Shown here piece by piece: positions 45,681 through 58,949 of a stretch of 64,000 nucleotides of DNA (positions are counted from its first letter, which is position 1; every line of letters starts with the position of its first letter). Position numbers and translations under genes: made by a program. The stretch is from Helochares maculicollis (taxonomy: Eukaryota > Arthropoda > Insecta > Coleoptera > Hydrophilidae), in the NCBI GenBank assembly GCA_033557835.1, contig JAWQRO010000054.1, forward strand, positions 1 through 64,000, written 5' to 3'. A model generated the notes under the pieces. It saw nothing but the letters and a program-made list of their open reading frames with translations. It made no database searches and was not told the origin of the DNA.

Positions 45681-47560
45681 TAAATTACCAGTTGATTATC
45701 AACAACAAAGCAGTGCAAACTAAATATCGATTAAAATACCACGACCTTAGCCTCAGAACATGCAAACCGCAATCTTTATTGAAAAATAATCCTGTAATAG
45801 CATAAAACCTAAAACCACCCGCAAACAGAACAACGGAGTCCTTTTCTGTGCCTTTATATGTTACTAGAGCGTTTTCAATAAACGAACGAACGGGGCTATA
45901 CCATGCCACGCTATGCTGGGACACAAAATCACGAGAAGAGTGAAACTCTTGGGGTGCTATTAAGCGGTAAGAGGTGCAAGAGGGGCAGCCCAGCAACGAT
46001 AAGGAAATTGTATATTGAAAAACAGATTTCTCGTATCATTTGTGGCAAAGTGAACAAAGTAACCGTTTTGACTTTTATTAAATTTGTAGATATTTTCCAA
46101 TTGTGCTCTGCGTCGAACGAAATATTGAGGAAAAAATAAAGATACGGGCGACCTCACTTTTGACCTCGGCCTAGCGGGCGCTCCGTCTCTCAGAGCCCCC
46201 GATCACTTGTGCGTCCGTCGAAATGTAGGGCAAGTTTAAAAATTGCTAATGGCTTCCCTAATAAAGTTACGTTAACGAAATAAAAGTTTAGTGCAAAGTA
46301 ATAACTGTAGGAGATGAAAGAAACCGATGTTTAATTTAAAATCTTTTTATGGGAGCGAACAAAAGGAAGGGCGCCCTTAATTCTGCTGTGTGACCCTCTT
46401 CATTAATAATTTAGAACTTCTTTAAAATGTAGTCGCTCCGCTATGTCTAGATTCTCGAGGATTTCTTTTATATCCCGCAGATTTCTCTGTGGTATAGCTT
46501 TATTAAAATCACGTAGAAATCTCACTTAGATTGAAATAAAAAGGGAGCCATGAAATTTTAAACTTTCTGACTTTTCCAAGGGAAATTGTCTCCGTATAAA
46601 ATTGCGGAACAAAGCTGGTTTATTTTAGTTTTCTCCCCCTGTGTAATAATCTGGGAGGTGATGCTGGAAAGTGGGTTCTTATTTAACGGGGCGCTTTGTA
46701 TTTTTATTCGTACAGATAAGTGGATGGCAAGAGACACCAAGAAAACTAAATTGAGAAGAATGGGACTGGAAAGCGAGAAACCGAAAGGTGTGGCATCGAA
46801 ACGAGTCAGAAGTCAGAAAATATTTGAGTGTAATTGAAGGGGGTGCCTAAGAGAAAACTAAAATAGACAGAATTAAACCCAAAAGGACTTGAAGAGAAAG
46901 GAGTAGAATCGGCAGGATTTAAATGGAAAGAAATAAGTTATACAGAAGCGCAATGCAACGAGGCTGAGTGTAACCAAGAAGAGTGTAGCCGGGATAAGTG
47001 TGACCGGGGGAAGTGGCGCCAAAGGGAAGTGGCAACGAAGCCGGAATCAGCCCGAGGAAGAGACATATGTAATTCCTTTGTTCCTGATTTTATAACGGGA
47101 CAAAGAATCATGTTCCATTCGAGAGGTGCACTTATTTGTGATCGAAAGACCGTAAAAGAATTGAACAAACGACTTTGAAAACATCCAGATGCCTCAGAGG
47201 TACAAATGTAAGATAGAGGGACTTGTGAACTTGGTGACTGGCGGCGGCAGACGTCTTCGGCTTCACCCCGAAAGCAATTCGATTCGCCTGCATTTCTTCC
47301 TTTGACGAGGTGAAAACCGCCATCATCTAATACCGACCTAATAAATTTATAAAACTTTCTTGTTTGATTTGGAAACTGGAATTTATATCGATTGGGGGCA
47401 TCTAGGATGCGATGCATCTTCTAAGTCTTGGAATAGCCGATTCCTTTTTAAATTAAATATATTACGGTATACGGCGAACTTCTGAAGGTTGCGTCGCAAC
47501 GCCCTCGTCCTGCGATGCACTGACACTCACCTCTGTTTTACTCTTTTTTGACTTTTTTAG
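45681..47560. other. GC-richer island with a 15-base tandem repeat
   Basis: Includes the longest ATG-initiated frame in the window (46938-47417, minus, 159 codons). Its C-terminal part is generated by a degenerate 15-base tandem repeat and it has no known motif, so I do not call it a gene. Near 46150-46167 the hexamer GACCTC is directly repeated with a 6-base spacer, like a nuclear-receptor half-site pair. Possible regulatory DNA. Confidence 0.3.
46951..47040. repeat. degenerate 15-base tandem repeat
   Basis: Consecutive 15-base units from 46966: GAGTGTAACCAAGAA, GAGTGTAGCCGGGAT, AAGTGTGACCGGGGG, AAGTGGCGCCAAAGG, then a weaker GAAGTGGCAACGAAG. A less similar unit (CAATGCAACGAGGCT) precedes them. 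The period is a multiple of three, so the minus frame stays open and gives a five-residue repeat such as RSHLS, RLHSS, WLHSA. Confidence 0.65.
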
Positions 47561-48590
47561 TTCAGAAACGTATACGTTTCGAATTGGGTTAAGAGCAATT
47601 TCAAAATCGAACAAAAAATAAATACAGATAGAAGATCCCTACTAAAATGCAAATGATGCAGTCCCGACTTTTTATTATTATTTATTTGAATGTAGTGTGG
47701 TGTAATTGAATATGCATGCATTTGAGGTACAAGATGAAGGGAGAGGGAGCTGTGGAGGTGGAGGACGAGAAAGAGGAGCTGGATATAGATATTCGTAAAT
47801 TGTATTACCTTTTGTTCTCTGTACGCTATTTGAATAGATTGTTTTCCTCGATATTCTAGTGAAATGGGTATCTCAGTTTGTTTTATTACGTTAGGTAATG
47901 CTTATTTGTGCTATTAGTATTCAGTTGCAGCACCAACTTTTTGCCCTAGACATTCTTGTATTTCCTAATTTACTGTTATCATTAGACGAAGTAATACAGT
48001 TAGTACATCTTTATAGCACCATTATGGTAACCTATAAGCTTGATTTTCATTCTTACGAAGTAAAACTAACAAGGAGGTGAATTTTGTATGCATCTCGTTT
48101 TAGTTGCACTTTATCAAGTTGCTTCAAAAATGATTGTCCATATTTGTTTTCTAAAGCGTTTGATAGTCCAAAAGATTACTAAACTTGATCTAAATTTATA
48201 CAACACTTTCTAATAATGAAGATCCGGAAGCCGCCGTCACCAGGAAGAATTCACAAGCCCGATATACTTCAGTTAAGGAATTTATATAATGTAGAACGTA
48301 CATACTGCATAAACAGGACTATAAAATTATTTACAGCGATCTGTAGTGTTTCCTCTTCTTACGTTATAAATTTGAATAAAATTTCAAATATGTTCCCAGC
48401 TTATAATGCACTTGGCACTGCTACAGTTGCGTTGCCGGAATTCAGGAGTGTAAATTTCATTGTGCCTTAACAACAACAATGAAAAGGAAGGGGATAATTT
48501 ACTATACACTGGGAAATTATACGAATGAACGCTTCTAAGGCATATCAAAACATCAAGATATATCTCTACGTTGCGCCTTTATTTATTTAG
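47561..48590. other. AT-rich DNA with a purine-rich run
   Basis: Bases 47731-47781 on the plus strand are almost entirely purine with GAGAGGGAG and GAGAAAGAGG, a GAGA-type run. The 84-codon plus frame at 48216-48470 has no known motif. Confidence 0.4.
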
Positions 48591-49320
48591 AGTACACAAT
48601 AACCCACCTCTTCCTCCTCCCTCTCTTCGTGCTCCTCTCAGTGCAACCAGCATCTCTTGATCCTCACTCTCATATTCCTCCGCACCCTCACTCACAACTC
48701 ACCACCCCATCATTGTCCTACCTGTTGTTAATGCCCTCTCCTTACTTGAATTATCGGCAAGCTGAAAACCCCCATGAAACCAGCACGTTTCCGCAACAAA
48801 ACTTTGCCTAAATTTCAAAATAAAACGCAATATAAACTTTGATAAAACCAAATAAACTTTGTTGAAACCAAAATAAAACCATAATTAAATTACACAGGTC
48901 GTAAAACTGATTCGCAGCATTTATTATAGATAAATTATATTATAATCGAGGGAATATTTCCAGTTTAATGGGCGAAAGTTATAACTTGGAATTAAGTTTA
49001 GATACAAGTTTATATCGGTTTTGGTGTTTTGGGCCGGGGAATTCCCGCCAAACTCTCTCCCAAGTGCCATTTATTTATTTCGCATTGATATTTCGCCCAT
49101 TAATTATTTATTTCGACGAGATTTCATCGTGTTTGACAATTTCGCACGGTTTGCGTTTGTGTACAGTAAATATTGGACTTCATTTTAATATATATGGGAA
49201 TGCGCGGGCCACAGCATACAGGGGGGCCGTCGTACAGAAGAGGGTGGCCGGGGTCGGGGGCATTCAACACGCATACACAGGTTTGATTAGATTTAATTTT
49301 AATTGACAACAGTTGACTGA
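48591..49320. other. GC-richer island
   Basis: A C/T-rich stretch (48605-48790) is followed by AT-core motifs and a G-rich patch (49215-49262). No coding signal was recognised. Confidence 0.3.
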
Positions 49321-52040
49321 ACAAATGTAATTGTTACACATATCGATTCTACTTCCAATCCACCCATTGCTGATAATGGGGAGTGGGAATTGAGCTGCTT
49401 TTTGAATGTTTTTAATACGCGCGGTTGCTTCATCAATTTCTACTTTCTCACACTTTTATAAAACAGTAATGATAGGAAACGTAAGGGCAGACAACGTCAA
49501 TATTGTACATTTTTTGTAAAAATGTAGCTCTAGGGCAAAGTATTAAAGTTGTGATCTCAAAATGTCACGAAGCAAGTCTACCAAACCCAGTATTTACTCT
49601 TAATATTAACATTTTCAAAATTCTTGTTCTTGATTATGTTTAAGTGATAAGTAAAAGAGTCTTCATTAGGAATGAATTCACTCTTAAAGCAGATTACAGT
49701 ACCAGTTCAAAAATTTTTCAGCCATACAAAAAGGTCTGTTGCTCCTACCTTTCTTAGAACATAGAAAAGGAGGACCATCAATATGAAAAGTGAGGAGGTG
49801 CGAAAATGAAAATATCTGATTTGCCACCCTTAAATTAATAATTAGGGTTTAGACTCCTCTAACATACCGCAACGACTCAATATATTATTTCGAGGAGCCC
49901 CAGATGTCAAAGCAACATCACAAGACATGGCATCTCGAAGTAAAAGCCCGTAAGATATTATTTAATCTAAATAGTTACGAAACAATCATATGGGGTCAAA
50001 TATCAGAATGAATTTTAAAAGTTATGAGAGCAAGATTAATTTATTTAGGGTAACGTAGAATAGATGCATGATTTCGCGACATTTTAAAAGTTATTCAGTT
50101 TGTTCATGTTTAAATATCTTTTCGCCATTTAAAATAACTGGGAGTGTCTCCAGTAAATTTTTCCGTATAAAAATCTTCCTGGCTTTTTATAAATTTTTCA
50201 TCTAATACTTAGGACTTTTAAGGAACTAAAACGACATTTGCCTTTATTGTTTTATTTGTAATTAGCTATTCATATGGTATATTTCAGTATCATTATTCTT
50301 TTGTATTCGTCTAGTTTTTATGTACCAATCTCCAAGCTCCTGTTTTCATTTTACAATTGTATCTTCATAATTGTTTCACTTCTCCGTTCTCTAGTTAAAT
50401 AGTCTTTGTCCTGAAATTAATGTAGAGCTAACCAAGTTACTACAAAACCACAGATTATAAAATTATAGTTTCGCTAAAATAGTCGGTATTTTACTACTTG
50501 TACTATAAGATTTAAAAACTTTTCATTGATTTAGTATTTCTAAGCTCATTTCCAAATTTAATCAGTAGTTGATGTGGCTACATTTTCTCTTAGGCAATTC
50601 CATTTTCAGACTTCTTTATAACTAAACTACAGGTCTATATCTAACCGTTTTAAATTTTTCTTCTGATCGGTTTTCAACGCGATTAACTTTTCTTAATTCT
50701 TAAGCTTCTTTAGCCAATTATATTGCTCAGCTGCTATAAATATTTCTGCACTTTTCTTTCTCAATACTTGTAAAGTTTGGCATCGATACTCTGTATTCAT
50801 TAAATATATCTGATTTCATCTTTTTTGTTTTGTCGATGCTAATTACATTGACTATTACTTTAATCTTTAGCATTTCACTACTCCTAAATGCATCTTCCTT
50901 CATTCAATAAATTACGTTTTCTTACACTTGACGATCTTTTTATTGCTTAATCTTCTCAGAGAGCAACCAAAATAAATTAGATTTCGTTATTCAATTACTT
51001 TGCAGCTTTTTAATATCATTGGGAGTGTAAGGCGCGTTTCGTTTAACAAAATATTCATTTTGAAACAATTTTGGACTAACTTTCAGTCTAAGGTCTCTGT
51101 GAAGAATCCATTCCAATCCCATGTCTTATAGTTTTCACTTTCTGCCTTTACCTATGTTATTTTCGAATTAATATATTTTTTTCTAATTTCTTGTTTAATT
51201 CATCTTGTGCTCATTTGAAAGTGTTCACTTTTAAGAGCAGCTCATTCAAAGTGTGCTTAAAGGTTTTTCAGAGCAAACATGGTAATTATGGTTAACATAT
51301 ACATTTTTAGCGCCCTTAGTAGTAAATATGTCACAATGTCTACTGATAAAGGACTTTTTCAAAGCATATTTAAAGTTTATTTTTCAAAACGTTGAAAAAT
51401 TTATATATTTCGCACAAACTCTTACTGATCTTATTCATGCACAGAGATTAGTTAATAAGAAATGTGGAAATATTTAGTGGAGTCACTTCAGGTTCTATTT
51501 TATTTCTGCTTCCAATCATGCTTCAGTTTAAGTTATAAGCAACGGAAGTAATAGCAATGGCTAGTGAGGGCTTAATAACTGATTATTTTTGTGTCGTTGC
51601 ATGATAAGAAACGTAATTAAAAAATTGGGCGCAATATCTCCTTAAATAATAACCTACCGTCAAGGATACTCAGGTTGCAACTAGTGTCCAGGATAAGAGT
51701 TTGAAATAAATAAAATAAAAGGACAATTTCAAAATGTTACCATAAAATAGTAGCAGAGCAAAATATTTAAGTGGTACCTAATCGAAACCTGAAGTCATTT
51801 AGGATGATTATAAGATCACGGCACCACAAATCCAAGCTATAAACAACGAAAGACGGAAGGTGTCGTAATTTTTCTTAGCGCAAATTTATTTAGAAGTATT
51901 TCGTATAGACAGACGGTGCAATTTAAAGAGGTCACGTAGTAAAGGCTCCTTTGACATAAAACCAAGCAAGGAATAAGAGCTGCAGGAGCTGTCCGGAGAA
52001 CATGCAATAAATGTAAGTGCAAATAGAAAAGCGGATACAT
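49321..52040. other. AT-rich DNA, nothing recognised
   Basis: Bases 50200-51250 are biased to pyrimidines on the plus strand. No recognised gene, repeat or element. Confidence 0.45.
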
Positions 52041-52560
52041 TGCTTACCTACGGAGTTAAGGACAAATAACCGGTCGTCCATCCAGGATCGCACGAGTGCT
52101 TTCATTTCTGTAAAGGACGTTACTCCGAAAAATCAAGTAAACGAAACAGATCTACCAAGATTAGCAGCTGGTTTATTCCTTTTGCTACACGGAGGCAATT
52201 ACTGCATGTCTTGTCTACGTCTCTCTTCTATATTAGTACCTCTCCCCGCTGTTACTTCTACGGCTCATGCTTCTGTTGTTCCTTGTTTTCTTGGGTCTCG
52301 TCTGCGGGATTTCTGTCAGTCTCTGGTCGCCACAAAATGAAACTCTCCATCCGGATTCATTCGTTTTACGTTTAAAACTTTTATCTTCGGATGCATTATT
52401 TTTATGTTTTGTAACTCGCCTGGACCTGCAGACGGAATTTTCTACTGCTCTTAGATTAGACAAAATTTCCTCTTAATTGTTTCTCCGGCGAAATTTCAAC
52501 CAATTCTAGGCAATTTCCACGATTTGCTTATTTACACATAATTTCCACTCAATCTTCGCT
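52041..52560. other. GC-richer island with overlapping chance frames
   Basis: Frames on both strands (52017-52340, 52267-52476, 52233-52463) overlap. The frame at 52267 begins with a hydrophobic run (MLLLFLVFLGLVCGISVSL) that looks like a signal peptide, but nothing after it is recognisable and the DNA is simply pyrimidine-rich. A secreted lineage-specific peptide is possible but unsupported. Confidence 0.25.
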
Positions 52561-53800
52561 TAGGTATAACTGCAATTAAATCAAATTTGTCTACTCGATA
52601 GCAGTTAGCTTATATGTGACAAAAATTTCTGCGGTTGTTCCCTTACAGATATTTTTCGCTCAGCAAAAGAGGTGAGTGTTCCTCGTCAAAATCCAATTTT
52701 ATAAAAGAATGCAAACATTTACGATCACTCTATCATATAAAAAATTTGGGGCTGTATTCCCATTATGGTAAAAACAACAATAGGGGCTGTACTACATTGT
52801 ATGATGCTTTTATTCAATGTAATGTTGAATATATTTTATACATACATAGAGACATAAATACATTAAATGCAAACAATAGCAAAAATAGCATGCGGATACG
52901 GCAGGCGCCCCGAAAGCGTCCCTACCTAAAATATGAAATATATTTCGATGATATTTTTTTATTGTTTTCCCGATATTACAATTCACCTGTCCCAACTAGC
53001 TATGCACTAACAACGACAAGTTTATTATTTTTGAACTATTTTTATTCGTCCGTTGTTAAAACCCTGAGGGATTTTCCTGTTTAAACTATCAATTACTATG
53101 ATATTTGATTTTTGCTTCCATTTGAAAAAAATTCAAATAAAAACCCAAACACAATTAATCTGTAAAATTTACTTAAGCAAACATGGTTACATAACCTAGA
53201 GGAATGAAAATGACAATGAACATTTGGTTTTCTCTCTTACCAAGAGGAAAGGTGAAGGAAAACAAAGATTAGTTTACATTCTTTATTACTAATCAAGTGC
53301 AATGGCTGGTTAATTATTACTTACGCACGAAAACAAATGTTAGCTTCGGTATGATTTACGCATATAAGGATCGTTTAAAAATTTTATATCTCTATTTGTC
53401 AGTAATAATGGTTACTTATATACCAAACTTGAGATCATCGAAAAAAGCGAGCATTCTGACAAAAGTAATTACGATATGCTTACGGTACTGAGTTCTCTAC
53501 CCCTATTTTGCCTAGCCTTGTCACAAAGCTTGCACATCGAAAGCTTGCGCTCAAATCCTGCACTGTACTGAAAGAGAGAACGTTTTGATTGTTATCAAAG
53601 TCTCCCTTAGGTTGCAGCAGCAAATATTATTTAAATTAGGGCGATGCTTTGTGCTCAAAACAACTCAAATACAATACATCGACAACTTAATTAGAAATAC
53701 CATCAAAATAAGATCGTTCGACCTTAAAGCCGTTAACTACATCTTTAATAAGGTAGATGGATATCTCGTTTGATGTTGTATACCCAAAAGATTTTTAATA
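52561..53800. other. AT-rich DNA, nothing recognised
   Basis: A 149-codon plus frame (52635-53084) is open but shows no domain, and its codons follow the local AT-rich composition. It is left uncalled. Confidence 0.4.
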
Positions 53801-54345
53801 AATATCCATTCTGTGAGATTTTCGTGCCCTCAGGAATCCACTCAGCTCGTTGCCGTTAAATCGAGTGAGTGTTGAGTTTTGGCGAAATTTAATTTTGAGG
53901 CCGAAACGCCACACATCCAATTTAACAGCGGCACCCTTTTTCCACCGAAATTAATAGTTTTAAATCAATTTTACGTTTAAAGTAAATTTAGTTTTTGGGG
54001 CGGATTTATTTGTTCGGAAGGAAAGTTGGGAGTGCAATGCAATTACGGCTTTACAAACGAAGTTCCAACTTTAAATGAAGTCTTTAAAGGAGTACACAAG
54101 ACTCCAAAACATTCCGAAGGGCGTATCCACATCTTTTGTCCACTATACACCATTTATTCAAAAACTTTCCGGCCGGTCTCTCTTAAAGAGACTGCAAAAG
54201 GGCGAGGGGGAGCAAGGACGGTCGCTGACATTTTTTTTCACCAAGATTTCCGTTCGGCTAATCCGATCCGAATAGCAACCCCTAAAAGTTTTCCCCCTGA
54301 TAAGACAATACAGTCTGGGAACTAGTTTCAAAGCAAAATTTTTCA
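53801..54345. other. GC-richer island
   Basis: Contains TAAT/ATTA-type motifs (53950-53990) and G-rich patches. Three frames overlap at 54026-54346 on both strands, none with a motif. Possible regulatory DNA. Confidence 0.25.
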
Positions 54346-57000
54346 ACAGCGGTGGTGTTAATAGAAGTCGAACTTAAGAATCGGAATGTTTTTTATTAGT
54401 TCTTAACTTTGAACTTGAGGAGTCATTTTTTAAAAGTTACCAAGAAAGAGAGACAATTTTGCTCACTCTGCAAAATGACGCCAGTTGAAATAAGGACGTG
54501 TCTACTAACTAAAAAACAGTAATAAAAGAGTGGAAATATAAAGTGTAGAGTTTGGAACATCTCCCGGTGAATATAAAGCACCCAATATAAAGTGCACCTA
54601 CGTATGTAGGATGCACGCTTAAAGACAGCAGAAGCTGTAGCACACCAGCTGGGGAAGGAGAGGCGCTTCTATTCGCTCCTAGCAATAAGATGGGCAAGAA
54701 GTGTAGGAAAATCAACAAACAAGAGTTATAAAAACATTGTGTGCGTTTTTGATATTCATATTTTTCAAGATGCTTCGAATTCACGTCGCACATCAGGCCA
54801 AAGCGCCAACAAAGAAAAATAAATTTCTTCCCGGCAGCACGGCACTGAAATCCTCTGCAATATTTCTCGCAAATAGTTGTATAAACCTCAGTCGTCCTTC
54901 AAAGAGCCATTCTGGTGTCAACATTTATTTTCCTTCTTTCCATAAAGTTTTCTTAGTGCTGCGCTTGGCTCTGTTCGGGGCGCGCCGCAAATCGAAATAT
55001 TTCCAAACTTGAAAATTCTTTAAGAATTCATGGCCTGCAACACGTCATTCTCATAAATAAGTTAGGAGTGTAACTAGAGAGAGAGCCTCGGCACTTTCTG
55101 TTTTTAAATATTTAATCCCTTCATAATGCAAATGGATTTTTATTTAAAATTTATGCACTCACTACTACAGTCCTACTTTGTCCTGGGTTGTATAAATACG
55201 TAAACTAAGAGAGTATGGGAATGAATGGGAGGAGGTGGTCAAAAGTCTGCAAGTCAAAGAGATGAGATTTTAGTTTGTACGCTATAGAGCTATTTAAAGA
55301 GTAAAAAAGAATTTTGTGAATTTCTTTTTGATTGATATTTTCGGTTTTTAAATTGTTTTTATTTTTCTAGTGAGCTTATGTTGTTGATTTTTATTATATA
55401 AGAGAGTGTATTCTTACAACTTTTTCGATTTTTGTCATTTTTTTTGTATTTTTGGTATTTTTGGTCCAGGATTCATAGCGTGCATTTTAAGCGGCTTAGA
55501 AAGATTTTGGTGAATATTTGATACAACACTGGCAGTAAACTTAATGGTCAATAATTCTTGATGACTTCTAAAATACCCTTCTTGTGAAATAATATTCTTT
55601 CAACTATAATGCAGTGTTTTGGGAAGTTATTTACATGAATACAATCAAAGTACATCTTTGCTAGGCAAATTAGCTTTTGATTGCCTGTTAATTTCGGTAG
55701 TTCGGCTAATATTGCGGCATATCCAGCTGTTCAGGCATGTTTAGATTCTATTAGAGGCACTTCTATTTCATTGATAAGTATTGTTAGCTCTCTCTTTCTT
55801 TTAACATTTCTAGGGGTCCATAGAATTTGTCGTATAGATTTACAATATAGAGCGTTTTACTTAGTTTTCCTGTAACTTTTCCTCTTTGCCATTATATTTT
55901 AAAGAAGATTTTTAGTATAACTACTTTAATTTACTTTTTTATTATCTTGCGCAACTCTATATTTTCAATGCGACTCATTCTATCAGGATTGTTCTTTGCT
56001 TCACTTCGTTACTCCATCAGATTTCTAGAATTATCTAATAGATTGCAGACAGTTTAAACATACCATCTATGTTTACTGCAATTTGTTGGATAGACCAATA
56101 ATTTTAGTTTAAGATTGTGAGATAAAGTTTTGCTTGGTGTGAATAGAATTTTAAGAATGACATTAGTTATGGGAAAAACATGCCAACAGTTTTGTTCATG
56201 AGTCAAAATGTTTCCAAAAAAATGTATTCATAATTACAAATTATGACTTCATAAAAATTTCTGGGTAATTTATTTATTTTATTTAAGCCGACATTTTTTA
56301 GATTAAGAAAAATAGATTGCATATATTTGCTCCAAAACGAAATTCACAAAACATAGTATAGTTGTTTTTGCTCTTTGAATTAGTACTGTTAAGTATTGGT
56401 AGAGAGTAAGCCAGTTCTTTGAAACGACCCCATCGAACATCGTATTATTTCTATCGCTTCACTTTTCTCTAAACGTCAGATAGATTTAATATTAATGCTG
56501 CTCTATGAAGAAAACTCAATTAATGCTAAAAAATTATATTCGCGGCTTATAAGCACCCATTTTTAGATAACAATTTTCTCTTTTCTCGATTGATTCCTTA
56601 GACTTCTATCTTGTTCCTTTGGAGTCGCGAAGATACCATTCTTTTAAGAAATATAACTTTTGTCCGTTCTTAATATATTAAAACAAAATTTTAATTTGCA
56701 ATAGAGTTATAAGTAGTACCAAGAACTAAATGTCTTAACCAACAATATTTATTCCCACTTTTCGAAAAGTATAGAAAGTGCAATGTACAAAACTGCTAAT
56801 TACATTTTCGTGCTCGGATATGCTTACGAGAATATTATAGAGAGTTAAAGGTTTTTAAAAACGTTTTTATGTATAAAATGTATCACAACCTTTATTAGAG
56901 TTTAATTAACGGCTTGAAGTGGCTTTTATCCGCTGCGACAAAAAACGAAAGAGGGCAAATAAAGTGACATCCATGCATACATCTTGTATAAAGGTCACGC
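54346..57000. other. AT-rich DNA, nothing recognised
   Basis: Only chance frames (for example 54737-55012). No repeat or element was identified. Confidence 0.45.
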
Positions 57001-57930
57001 TCACACACGCACACCCGATAATACTCACGCACATACACATATAGATAATGTTTAGATCACATTTCCTTGATGTCTGTGCGAATTGAAGAAACCTTTTAGG
57101 TTCAGAGCACCTTGCTCCCTGACGATTGTGCGTACGTACATATACATAGTATAGTATATCGATCTACTCTCTCTCTCTCCCAGTTTATGACGAGCACAAC
57201 TTTTGACATCTATATCATCTGTAAAAGTGGGAAAATATTTTTCCTAGGAACGCACATCTGCAGCCTTTTTTCCACTGTCACTGTCACTTACGCGTTATTG
57301 GGCCGCCCTTTTTATTGCGCCACATAACGAAATAACAGCTTGATGTGGCTCTCTGCTCTTGCTTCTTCTGCTCCTCCTGGTTTTCTTACCGTTCTTGCTC
57401 TTGCTTTTGCTGTTGCGATAAGGGCGGAACGATTGCAACTGTTAAACATCTTCCTTTAACTTTTCCACCACCCTGACACCACTTCTTTTCCCTGTGGATT
57501 ATTTTCCTCGCCACTATATAACTAATTTAACAAAACGACTTATAACTCAATAAAAACCGCAATATCTCTCCATCCATCCTTGAGACTCCCGTTAAGCTGT
57601 GTAATTCTCTTGGTCTTTACACGCAAGTTTTATTAATAAAAACGACCGTAAAGTGCCGCAAAAATTGCCAACCAGCTCATGTCGAAAGAGACAAACAGGC
57701 AGTAAAAGCATTAATTGATATTAATTCAGAAACGAGCCTTGTAATAAGTGACATATGAAATTAAGTCAGGACAAATTAATGCAAATGAATTCACTTAAAC
57801 GTTTTAATTCCACGTCCGAATTGCCGTTTGTCACAATGCCAAAGCAATGCAAGCAATTTAACAGCGGCAGCAGCAGCACCAGCCGATCCTAGAACCGGAG
57901 CATTTGTCAAAATAAAATCATTAAACCATA
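57001..57930. promoter_or_regulatory. GC-richer island, candidate conserved non-coding DNA
   Basis: Starts with CA-rich sequence and a CTCTCTCTCTC run (about 57168-57180). A pyrimidine-rich stretch (57345-57410) and clean sequence with AATTAAT and TTAATT cores (57700-57780) follow. It ends in CAGCGGCAGCAGCAGCACCA (57863-57882). The style resembles non-coding DNA near fly developmental genes. No exon was recognised. Confidence 0.3.
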
Positions 57931-58084
57931 ATCTACTTAGTGTTAGATGGGCGTATTGCAAAGCTTAACTAGATAATTGATTCGTCAGTTAGTAATAGTC
58001 GAGTTAGGCCTCAAGCAAGACGCGAGGACTATAATCTATGAGTTTTTTATTAATAAGACTATTATATGTACTTTAATTTTATTC

Positions 58085-58205
58085 ATTCCCGAATACGAAG
58101 TAAAATAAAGAGAATATATTGTATCCACGAGCAATTCTACGAACAGTTTTTAACGGATATTCACGTTTCGAAAACCCCTGAATCCATTTTGACCATTTTT
58201 GCATG
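58085..58205 (-). repeat. inverted copy of the dispersed repeat at 819-1092
   Basis: Bases 58175-58201 are the exact 27-base reverse complement of 959-985. Looser similarity continues on the minus strand through an ACTTCGTAT-type motif near 58096-58105, parallel to the palindrome region of the first copy. The match is too long to be chance in 64 kb. GT-rich sequence (58208-58266) borders it. Confidence 0.7.
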
Positions 58206-58949
58206 TTACTGTGTGTGAATGTGTTTATGCGTCTGTGTATTTCTGAGTGATTATGTGTGTGTATGTAAATACTATAGTGGTCAAGCCATTTGAGGTGGAG
58301 GGATGAAATTTAACGCAAGGTTATTAACGCAAAATCGTAGATCTCTGGCAGTTTTTGAGGTACGTAGGATAACCAGAAGTACTTGTTTATCTACGCAGCT
58401 TTAATTTTTTTCAAATAAAGTAGTCTTTTAAACAGAGTAGTCGACTGTAAACTTATTGCGCGCATGAAACACACTAAAAATCTCTTATATAGTATATGAA
58501 GTTGAACGAACTACTAGAAGCGGATTTTTTATTAAAAACGGTCCTTATAACAATTTCAAATTTCAAATTGAGTCAAGAAAATTTTTTCTGTATATAATGT
58601 TCAAATGTTTAACCAAAGTCGGATGGAACGAAAAGATTTTTTGCTTTTCCTCTAATGGTATTAAGTTAAATTTTTGAATAGCTTGTGAATTTTATTTTCA
58701 AATAAACTTGCTTTTAATGATTCACAATAGTTTAAAATCTACATTAGAAACTTCTTTTCAACTGCATGTTTCTATATTTCACATTATTCGATGCTTGGTG
58801 TTAATGAATGTGTAAAGAGATTCTTACATTGTTTTCCATTGACCTAACCATACAATTAATGCCAACTATTTTAAACAGAAGCCTAAAAATTTGTAATTTT
58901 CTCCACCTGCTTCCGTCGATCACGTGGTGTGGAGATATTCATTTACGAT
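58206..58949. other. AT-rich DNA, nothing recognised
   Basis: A short GT-rich run at the left, otherwise plain AT-rich DNA. Confidence 0.45.

Noticed and set aside
46938..47417. 159-codon minus-strand open frame, the longest ATG-initiated frame in the window
   Set aside because: No recognisable domain, and part is produced by a degenerate 15-base tandem repeat. A second minus frame is open over the same bases.
52267..52476. Possible secreted peptide beginning MLLLFLVFLG
   Set aside because: A hydrophobic start is easy to get from T-rich DNA; nothing after it supports a gene.
52635..53084. 149-codon plus-strand open frame
   Set aside because: No domain recognised; codons simply follow local AT content.
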